Source: Bacteroidaceae bacterium
GTDB taxonomy: Bacteria; Bacteroidota; Bacteroidia; Bacteroidales; CHK158-818
Reading direction: 5' to 3'
Assembly: GCA_017467745.1 (NCBI GenBank)
Contig: JAFUKV010000219.1
Coordinates: 1-11,856, forward strand
DNA: 11,856 nt
Made by a program: the position numbers and the translations under genes
Shown here: one piece after another, positions 6,056-11,856 of the stretch
Layout: every line of letters begins with the position of its first letter
How positions within the stretch are numbered: position 1 is the first letter of the stretch
Notes under the pieces: model-generated
What the model was told of the DNA's origin: nothing
The model's input: only the letters and a program-made list of their open reading frames with translations
The model's database searches: none

Positions 6056-6568
6056 TTATTCTTTTGACAAGCTAAACTCCTTATCGGCAAAAAGTTCGGC
6101 CAGTCCGGTTATTTGTTTCAGCCTTAATAATTCGTCCTTATCCATCCCTATGTTTTTGATAATCCATTGGTCGGACATCCCTGCTTTGGTTAGTTCGGAA
6201 ACGATATTACTCATTAGCTCTATATTGTGTGTTCCGCGTGCACGGTTGTGTCTGATAGTAGATGCCATTCGGTTAGACAAATCTTTCTCTATAACTACGA
6301 TAGGTAATAAACCCTTTTCTCGTTCATATATTCGTTTAGAAGTTTTCATTACCATATAACGATGATAGCCGTCTACCAATTCGTACGTGTCTTTATCGGC
6401 AATATAGTAACATACGCATGGCATTGTATATCCATCTTCCCAAATAGATAATTCCAATAACTTCATTTCCGGAGGTGCAACTATGTTTGGGTTGTAGCCG
6501 TTTGCCGAGATTTTTTCTACCGGTACGGATCGAACATTGTATACAGGGCTTATGTATTCCATAATCAA
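6056..6568 (-). CDS. ParB/sulfiredoxin-fold protein, IbrB-like
   Basis: 170 residues, cytoplasmic. The ParB/Srx N-terminal domain spans about 12-115: 'VPVEKI' (15-20), 'LSIWEDGYTMP' (40-50), 'LVDGYHRYMVM' (64-74) at the nucleotide-binding motif, and 'RHNRARGTHN' (106-115). A helical HTH-like part follows (about 117-157: 'MSDQWIIKNIGMDKDELLRL'). This layout is what I recognise as IbrB-like proteins, which are usually paired with a PAPS-reductase-like partner, IbrA. No such partner lies on either side here. Some ParB/Srx-fold proteins hydrolyse CTP or ATP; no activity is proven for this group. The start may be 6568 or the third-codon Met at 6562. It lies downstream of the aldo/keto reductase gene but is separated from it by a terminator. 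Confidence 0.72.
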   Translation of the reverse strand: MIMEYISPVYNVRSVPVEKISANGYNPNIVAPPEMKLLELSIWEDGYTMPCVCYYIADKDTYELVDGYHRYMVMKTSKRIYEREKGLLPIVVIEKDLSNRMASTIRHNRARGTHNIELMSNIVSELTKAGMSDQWIIKNIGMDKDELLRLKQITGLAELFADKEFSLSKE

Positions 6569-6597
6569 CTAATTTGTTGTAACGATTATGTATAATG

Positions 6598-6639
6598 TAA
6601 AACGATAGATTCAAACATAAATCAGAATCTATCGTTTTA
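6598..6639 (-). terminator. Intrinsic terminator after the aldo/keto reductase operon
   Basis: A perfect 15-bp inverted repeat (6598-6612 with 6625-6639), core AACGATAGATTC/GAATCTATCGTT, with a 12-nt loop and short A/T tails. It lies 65 nt past the reductase stop and before the IbrB-like gene, separating the two units. Confidence 0.7.
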
Positions 6640-6704
6640 GAATATTTTTGTAAAGATATTTAATTTGGCTGGAAAACCAAAATTTTGAATTTGTTTAGGC
6701 GAGA

Positions 6705-8102
6705 TTAAAATTTTTGTTCTTGTTTTAATTGTTCTACGAATTTATCAATACGATGTAACTCGTCGGGAATGTTGATGCGTTGGGGACAGTGAGGACTGCA
6801 TTGGTTACAACCGATACAATGGCTTGCCTGTCGTAATCGGGGTACGCTGCGGTCGTATCCGATTAAATATTCTCGACGAGCCTTGCGATAATTTTCGTCT
6901 TGTGAACTTGTGGGGATATTACCTTCGTTCAGGCATTTGTTATAGTGCAATAAAATGGCAGGAATGTCAATACCGTAAGGGCAGGGCATACAATATTTGC
7001 AGTCATTGCAAGGAATTGTATTGAATTGCATCATCATTGTAGCAGTTTGCTGTAAGAAAGCGAATTCTTCTTCTGTCAACGGTTTTAGTGGAGAGTAAGT
7101 GCGAAGATTATCCAATAGGTGATCCATGCGTGTCATGCCGCTTAATACGGTCAGTACCTTTGGAAAACTTCCGGCGAAACGAAATGCCCATGATGCGATG
7201 CTTTGTTCAGGCTCTCGTTGTTTAAGTCTGGCAACGATATTGTCCGGTACATTAGAAAGACGTCCTCCCAATAGCGGTTCCATAATAACGACGGGTATAT
7301 CTCGTTTCGCTAATTCGTTATATAAATATTCCGCATCTGTATTGCGCGGATTGATTTGTTTGGCATATTTCCAGTCTAAATAATTCAATTGTATTTGAAC
7401 GAAGTCCCATTTATAGTCATCATGGCGAGAGAGTAGATAGTCGAATACTTTTATGTCGCCATGGTAAGAAAAGCCCAAATTACGAATGCGTCCCGCCTGA
7501 CGTTCTTCTAATAAATATTCCAGTATGCCGTTATCTATATAACGGGCGTTGAATTCGTCCATACCGTTTCCCATGCCTATGCCGTGCAGTAACATATAAT
7601 CTATGTAATCCGTTTGCAGTTCTTTCAAAGAATTATGATACATGGCGATAGACGCTTCTCTCGACCATGTATTGGGAGAGAAGTTTGATAATTTGGTGGC
7701 GATGAAATATTTATCGCGCGGATGGCGGCTGAGTGCGATACCCGTAGCATGTTCGGAGGCTCCTCTACAATAGGCAGGCGATGTATCGAAATAGTTTACG
7801 CCGTGTTCGATAGCGTAATCAACAAGATTATTGACCATTTCTTGGTCTATCTCCTCATTTCCTTCACGGGCACTACGTCCGTTTATTGATGGCCAACGCA
7901 TGCAACCGAATCCAAGTATCGAAACCTTATCGCCTGTTGAAGAATTGATGCGGTAGGTCATTTCTCCTGTTGCGTGGTTATCAGTTGATGACCTGTCGTT
8001 TTTGTCGGAACAAGCAGCCAGTCCGGTTGCTGCTCCGGTGTACCCTGCTAATTTAAGAAAACTGCGTCGGGATATATTTTGTTTATTTTTTTCTTTCATC
8101 AT
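6705..8102 (-). CDS. Exported aldo/keto reductase with C-terminal 4Fe-4S domain
   Basis: 465 residues. The N-terminus has a twin-arginine motif (SRRSFLKLAG, 11-20) running into a lipobox-like LAAC with C31, so it is likely a Tat-exported lipoprotein. Residues about 50-340 form an aldo/keto reductase barrel with the catalytic tetrad D106, Y111 ('FDTSPAYC'), K137 ('ATKLS') and H173 ('LLHG'). The tail carries two Fe-S motifs: C365xxC368xxC371xxC374P and C429xxC432xxC435xxxC439P, suggesting two 4Fe-4S clusters. Ordinary members use NADPH, which is absent outside the cytoplasm, so I infer that electrons arrive through the Fe-S clusters from the neighbouring polyferredoxin or flavodoxin. The substrate is unknown. 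It is last in a run with the polyferredoxin gene 43 nt upstream. Start: 8102, or the adjacent Met at 8099. Confidence 0.88.
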   Translation of the reverse strand: MMKEKNKQNISRRSFLKLAGYTGAATGLAACSDKNDRSSTDNHATGEMTYRINSSTGDKVSILGFGCMRWPSINGRSAREGNEEIDQEMVNNLVDYAIEHGVNYFDTSPAYCRGASEHATGIALSRHPRDKYFIATKLSNFSPNTWSREASIAMYHNSLKELQTDYIDYMLLHGIGMGNGMDEFNARYIDNGILEYLLEERQAGRIRNLGFSYHGDIKVFDYLLSRHDDYKWDFVQIQLNYLDWKYAKQINPRNTDAEYLYNELAKRDIPVVIMEPLLGGRLSNVPDNIVARLKQREPEQSIASWAFRFAGSFPKVLTVLSGMTRMDHLLDNLRTYSPLKPLTEEEFAFLQQTATMMMQFNTIPCNDCKYCMPCPYGIDIPAILLHYNKCLNEGNIPTSSQDENYRKARREYLIGYDRSVPRLRQASHCIGCNQCSPHCPQRINIPDELHRIDKFVEQLKQEQKF

Positions 8103-8145
8103 TTATTTTCTTGTAAATTCGTTTTCTATTAGTGCTTATGTCGTT

Positions 8146-9645
8146 TTAAATGGTTCGGTGCATTTCATTACCTTCAATGTATATTGCGCTAAAAGGACGT
8201 GCAGGACAGAGATTTTCGCAAGCGCCGCAGCCAATACAACGTTCCGTATTAATTATCGGTATTTTGGGAGAGTCGATAATATCGGGATCTTGCGGAACCA
8301 TTTGTATCGCTCCGGTAGGGCAATGGCGTTCGCAGTTGTTACAATCTACATTGTCTGTCAGTACTACGCAATTATCTTTTATCCATACGGCATGGCCTAT
8401 TTGAGTAGCTGATTTTTCGGCTACGGTAATAGGTTGTATTGCACCTGCCGGACAAACATCCGAACATTTAGTGCATTCGGGACGGCAGTACCCTCGTTCG
8501 TATGACATCTCCGGCTGCATCAATTTCATGAGATCCGTTGAGGGGCGGAGGACATTGTTTGGGCAAACCGAAACGCAAAGCTGACACGCCGTACAATGTT
8601 GCGTGAAATTTTGTGCGCTTAATGCGCCCGGAGGGATAATAGGAAAGGCGCGATGCGGGATTTGTTTGTCTTCAATAACGGCTAAGCCTCCGTCTACTTT
8701 CTTTTCTTGTGCTTTTAACGTTGCAGCGGTGGCTAAAATTGTTGCAGATAAAAAATTACGGCGGGCATTGTTTGTCGGTGTTTCCGATGTATTAGTGTGG
8801 GGAAATTGAGAAACATCCTTTTGAACAATCCGGCTGTAACTGATAGCTCCTTTGTGGCATTTATCGATACAATTCATACAGTTGACACATCGACTGTAAT
8901 CTATTTTGTGTTTTTTCGGGTCTATGCACGATGCTTTGCAGTTTTTGGCGCATAGTCCGCAACTATTACATTTTTCAATATCTATTACCGGTTTGAAAAT
9001 AGAGTATTTCGATATAAACCCTAAAACTGTTCCTACTGGGCAAATGGTATTGCAGTATGTTCGTCCGTTACGCCATGCGAGGATAAATATAACGATGAAT
9101 GTGGAGATAGCAATAGCAAATGTAATAGCACTTTTTATCCATACATCCACAGAATAAAAAGCGTAATTGTCTGCTCGTTCGGCTAAAAATGCCAAAAAGT
9201 TGTTTCCCCATTGATATATGGGGGCGAATAAGTTGGATACGATACGCCCGTAAGAACTGTATGGAGCCAAAAGGGCAGTAAGTGAACCGATGCCTGCGAT
9301 TACCGAAACAATGAAAATAATAAGTACGCTATACCTTAGCCAGTTAATGGCAGGCGAGAAGGAGAAACGGTTCTTTTTCCGTTTCCCTGAAATCCAAGAA
9401 ATGGAATCTTGGAATACACCTAAGGGGCAGATAATAGAACAATAAAAACGCCCGAATAGGAATGTCAAGATAATTAGAGAGATAACGATGCCTCCGTTTA
9501 ATGCGAAAAGAGCCGGCAGAAACTGAATTTTTGCTAACCATCCGAACCACCTGTGTGTTGTTCCCGTAAAATCGAGAAATAGTAATGTAATGAGTGTAAA
9601 ACAAAGGATGGCAGTGAAAAGTCTTATTTTTCGTAACATATTCAT
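8146..9645 (-). CDS. Fused NapH/NapG-like membrane polyferredoxin
   Basis: 499 residues. The N-terminal half is NapH-like: four membrane segments (about 8-26, 45-65, 105-126, 172-191), with CxxxCP motifs C69-C73-P74 after the second and C198-C202-P203 after the fourth, then two ferredoxin motifs at C226/229/232/236 and C253/256/259/263. An internal twin-arginine motif (NARRNFLSAT, 293-302) followed by a hydrophobic stretch resembles a NapG Tat signal. The C-terminal half has four more cysteine groups: 351-361, 387-398, 426-442 and 470-480. NapH and NapG pass electrons from the quinol pool to periplasmic enzymes; here both seem joined in one chain. No Nap reductase is present, so the acceptor is probably the flavodoxin or reductase next door. 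Start 9645 or Met3. Confidence 0.87.
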   Translation of the reverse strand: MNMLRKIRLFTAILCFTLITLLFLDFTGTTHRWFGWLAKIQFLPALFALNGGIVISLIILTFLFGRFYCSIICPLGVFQDSISWISGKRKKNRFSFSPAINWLRYSVLIIFIVSVIAGIGSLTALLAPYSSYGRIVSNLFAPIYQWGNNFLAFLAERADNYAFYSVDVWIKSAITFAIAISTFIVIFILAWRNGRTYCNTICPVGTVLGFISKYSIFKPVIDIEKCNSCGLCAKNCKASCIDPKKHKIDYSRCVNCMNCIDKCHKGAISYSRIVQKDVSQFPHTNTSETPTNNARRNFLSATILATAATLKAQEKKVDGGLAVIEDKQIPHRAFPIIPPGALSAQNFTQHCTACQLCVSVCPNNVLRPSTDLMKLMQPEMSYERGYCRPECTKCSDVCPAGAIQPITVAEKSATQIGHAVWIKDNCVVLTDNVDCNNCERHCPTGAIQMVPQDPDIIDSPKIPIINTERCIGCGACENLCPARPFSAIYIEGNEMHRTI

Positions 9646-9696
9646 ATATTTATATTCTGTGATGATTTATGGAATAAATTGAGTAAGTAATAATGA

Positions 9697-10254
9697 TTAT
9701 TGAATGATTTCGATTTCTTTTAGCCATTTAACTACATCTTTGTTTGCTTGATTTACCTGTCCTCCTCGTATGGGAAGGCCTTTTAATACAGTTGCTTTCG
9801 GACAGAGTTTTTTTATGTCTTTTTCAGAATGTCCCATACGGCTGCCTTCATGTGTCATGAATGGAATGATTGTCTTACCGGAAAAATCGTAATCGGTTAG
9901 AAATGTAGATACCGGAGGAGCAATGGTGCTCCACCAGCAAGGAGAACCGATAAAAATAATATCATATTTTTCGATATTGTTTATTTTATTTTTCAATGCA
10001 GGTTTAAATTCGCTGTTAATTTCTTTTTTTGCTTGGCTCACTACTATATCGTATTTTTGGGGATAAGCATTTACCGGTTGAATTTCAAAAATATCGCCTC
10101 CTGTATTTTTATGGATTTGTTTTGCTAAAATTTTAGTGTTTCCGCTATATGAGAAATAAGCCACTAATATCTTGGGTTTAGCGGTTTGTGAATACATGAT
10201 CGGCATAATTCCTAAAAAAGAGGTGATTGTCAATAAAAAAAATTTGAGTTTCAT
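9697..10254 (-). CDS. Exported flavodoxin
   Basis: 185 residues. A Sec-type signal peptide (KLKFFLL... to IMYSQ, cleavage likely near 22-23, typical of Bacteroidetes) precedes a flavodoxin fold at about 27-180. The FMN phosphate loop is 'FSYSGNTK' (34-41), with the Thr of the usual TGNT replaced by Ser at 37. The isoalloxazine-side motifs 'GSPCWW' (103-108) and 'FMTHEGSRMG' (132-141) follow the flavodoxin family with Trp near the flavin. A cytoplasmic electron carrier is the textbook role; a signal peptide implies work in the periplasm or at the envelope. It lies 51 nt upstream of the polyferredoxin gene and 32 nt after the response regulator. Confidence 0.88.
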   Translation of the reverse strand: MKLKFFLLTITSFLGIMPIMYSQTAKPKILVAYFSYSGNTKILAKQIHKNTGGDIFEIQPVNAYPQKYDIVVSQAKKEINSEFKPALKNKINNIEKYDIIFIGSPCWWSTIAPPVSTFLTDYDFSGKTIIPFMTHEGSRMGHSEKDIKKLCPKATVLKGLPIRGGQVNQANKDVVKWLKEIEIIQ

Positions 10255-10286
10255 ATTGAAATATTTTAAAGGTGCATTCGAGAAGA

Positions 10287-10979
10287 TTATAGGTTAGCTA
10301 TAAGTTTGTAACCGGCTCCATGAATATTAATAATTTCAATAGACGGATCTTCTCTCAAAATCTTGCGTAGTTTGGTAATGTAAACGTCCATACTGCGTGC
10401 GTTAAAATAATTGTCCTCATTCCAAATGGCTTTGAGGGCATAATTACGTTCTAATACTGTGTTGATATGAGAACAGAGCAGATTAAGCAATTCAGATTCT
10501 TTTGTTGTCAGTCGTATTGTTTTTTCTTCGGTAGAGAGCATTTGTTTTTGCGGATTGAATGTAAATTTTCCAATACGGCAGATAGAGTTGTCTGTACTCT
10601 TCTTTCCTATTGTTCTGCGCATAATGGCATCTAATCGAAATACAAGTTCTTCCATAGAAAACGGTTTGGAAATATAATCGTCAGCTCCGATTTTGAATCC
10701 TTTCAGAACGTCTTCTTTAAGTGTTTTAGCGGTTAAAAAAATAATAGGAATATCCTGATTCATGTTGCGGATGTCTTGCGCTAATGAAAATCCGTCTTTT
10801 TTAGGCATCATGACATCTAATACGCATATATCGTATTTATTGCGGGAAAATGCGGTATAGCCGGCTTCACCATTGGTGAATAAGTCAGATTCGTAATTTT
10901 TTACTTGTAAATATTCACGAAGCAAGGGTCCGAGATTTTCATCGTCTTCGCAAAGCAGTATGCGTGGTTTTATATCCAT
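10287..10979 (-). CDS. rprY: RprY-like response regulator, OmpR family
   Basis: 230 residues. Receiver domain (about 5-120): acidic pocket E11-D12-D13, phosphoacceptor D55 ('CVLDVMMPKKDG'), T83 and K105 ('SKPFSMEEL'). The OmpR/PhoB winged-helix DNA-binding domain spans 132-228, with 'RLTTKESELLNLL' (156-168) and 'SMDVYITKLRKIL' (196-208). The sequence resembles RprY of Bacteroides and Porphyromonas, which in Porphyromonas is linked to redox and sodium stress and lacks a neighbouring kinase; the symbol is by resemblance. No histidine kinase gene is adjacent on either side. It lies 32 nt before the flavodoxin gene, so I infer it heads a transcript with the redox genes. Confidence 0.85.
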   Translation of the reverse strand: MDIKPRILLCEDDENLGPLLREYLQVKNYESDLFTNGEAGYTAFSRNKYDICVLDVMMPKKDGFSLAQDIRNMNQDIPIIFLTAKTLKEDVLKGFKIGADDYISKPFSMEELVFRLDAIMRRTIGKKSTDNSICRIGKFTFNPQKQMLSTEEKTIRLTTKESELLNLLCSHINTVLERNYALKAIWNEDNYFNARSMDVYITKLRKILREDPSIEIINIHGAGYKLIANL

Positions 10980-11020
10980 ACCGTTAGACTTTTTTTAGTT
11001 TAAATCGTAATTATTCAATA

Positions 11021-11028
11021 CAAAGATA
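11021..11028 (-). promoter_or_regulatory. -7 element for rprY and the redox genes
   Basis: On the minus strand this is TATCTTTG, an exact TAnnTTTG match, 41 nt upstream of the rprY start. No clear -33 is seen. It is the only good promoter candidate I find upstream of the 6705-10979 block, since all internal gaps are short. Confidence 0.5.
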
Positions 11029-11146
11029 AACTATCATAGGCGGATAAATCATACATATATTACGGAAATATATACCAATATTACCGATTTTTTCATTTAG
11101 GGGTAAGCAAACAATATAGAAATAAGGTTCTTATGAATTTTATTAT

Positions 11147-11856
11147 TTACAATAGTTTATATATATCCATGATTCTTTTTTTTCGCTCTTTTTCATCTTT
11201 ATTGAGAGAGAATCCCATATATTTACAGGCATGATCATTTTTAAGAATACAGATACATATTCTTTTAAAGGTAGGTAATTCTCGAAATTCCGGAATATTG
11301 ATATCATCCATATATTCCATTCGCACCGGCTTCTTTTCAGTTTTATATGCTGTTGTATTTCCAACGGAAATATTGATTCCGGCATCTTGCAGTTTGGATA
11401 TAGTTTTGGCGGATAAACATCCTCCTTTGTTTCTCCAAAAGTCGATGCTTACAGATAGTTTCTTTTGATAATTTTCTCTTGTTTCAGGGGGTAAGGTAGA
11501 TAAAAGGAATTTCATGTATTGAGCCCAAGTAAAGCCTTGTGGCAAAGAAACTTTTTTCCATCCTACGGCAGATGTTCCTCCGTAAATTCCGGTAAAGTTT
11601 ACGCCGTTTACCCGGTTTATCATTTTTCCCCACATATTGGGATCAATAGCTCGGTATAATTTCAGGCTTGATTGAGCTTGCACAATGAACGGACTGGCTA
11701 CACGTTGTTTTTCCAAAGGTACGCCGGCCTGATAAAAAAGATCATAGAGATGATTGTAACTCCATTTGAATTTTCCGTTGGCAGTCCAGATGTCGGTAGT
11801 TAACCAATCATATATTGGATATGCGCTGTATATATTATTTTTAATGAAATGTATCC
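11147..11856 (-). CDS. Unrecognised protein, C-terminal part (cut by window edge)
   Basis: The frame stays open from the stop at 11147-11149 to the end of the window, giving at least 235 residues of the C-terminal part; the true start lies outside. The TTG at 11716, a possible start, is in the middle of this open frame and preceded by good coding sequence (for example 'YNHLYDLFYQAGVPLEKQR'), so I do not use it. The protein is soluble, with 'WGKMINRVNGVNFTG' and a positively charged end (DEKERKKRIMDIYKLL), and no signal or membrane segments are seen in this part. I do not recognise the family. It is not obviously linked to rprY: 167 nt separate them, and the rprY promoter candidate lies in that gap. 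Confidence 0.75.
   Translation of the reverse strand, partial: IHFIKNNIYSAYPIYDWLTTDIWTANGKFKWSYNHLYDLFYQAGVPLEKQRVASPFIVQAQSSLKLYRAIDPNMWGKMINRVNGVNFTGIYGGTSAVGWKKVSLPQGFTWAQYMKFLLSTLPPETRENYQKKLSVSIDFWRNKGGCLSAKTISKLQDAGINISVGNTTAYKTEKKPVRMEYMDDINIPEFRELPTFKRICICILKNDHACKYMGFSLNKDEKERKKRIMDIYKLL

Noticed and set aside
8002..8412. 136-codon open frame on the plus strand across the reductase/polyferredoxin junction
   Set aside because: It overlaps two well-supported genes on the other strand and shows no family features.
11143..11385. 80-codon open frame on the minus strand
   Set aside because: It overlaps the longer frame 11147-11856 in another phase and has no independent support.

Overview
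The window looks like chromosomal DNA from an anaerobic, AT-rich member of the Bacteroidales (Bacteroidetes). The support is: promoters with the Bacteroidetes -7 element TAnnTTTG and no obvious Shine-Dalgarno sequences, a DUF4290 protein, an RprY-type regulator, a reverse rubrerythrin, and many secreted or membrane Fe-S proteins. I cannot name a genus.

Layout. 1-243 (-): start of a YicC-family gene that runs off the left edge. 456-3643 (+): a housekeeping run of tsaB, a DUF4290 gene, murA and rimM. An intrinsic terminator is folded into the last codons of the DUF4290 gene, ahead of murA. 3780-4778 (+): a perR-like Fur-family regulator and a reverse rubrerythrin, preceded by a perfect 7-1-7 palindrome that fits a Per box and closed by a 24-bp bidirectional terminator. 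4835-6055: mostly non-coding. It holds a small DUF2007 gene (-) flanked by two copies of a 57-nt identical element, each with its own -7 promoter element and a GNRA-capped hairpin followed by a T run. These look like paralogous small RNA genes, or tiny ORFs. 6056-6568 (-): a ParB/sulfiredoxin-fold IbrB-like gene without its usual partner. 6705-10979 (-): transcribed right to left, an rprY-like response regulator, an exported flavodoxin, a fused NapH/NapG-like polyferredoxin, and a Tat-type lipoprotein aldo/keto reductase with two Fe-S motifs. 11147-11856 (-): the C-terminal part of an unrecognised protein that runs off the right edge.

Two units carry most of the interest. The perR-rubrerythrin pair is a compact peroxide-response unit. 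The 6705-10979 block reads as a regulated electron chain to the cell envelope: a membrane quinol/Fe-S module, an exported flavodoxin and an exported Fe-S aldo/keto reductase, behind a response regulator that has no histidine kinase beside it. MurA carries Asp where most bacteria have the fosfomycin-target Cys. The duplicated small-RNA-like element contains a stretch exactly complementary to ATGAAAAACA, which suggests pairing with translation start regions.
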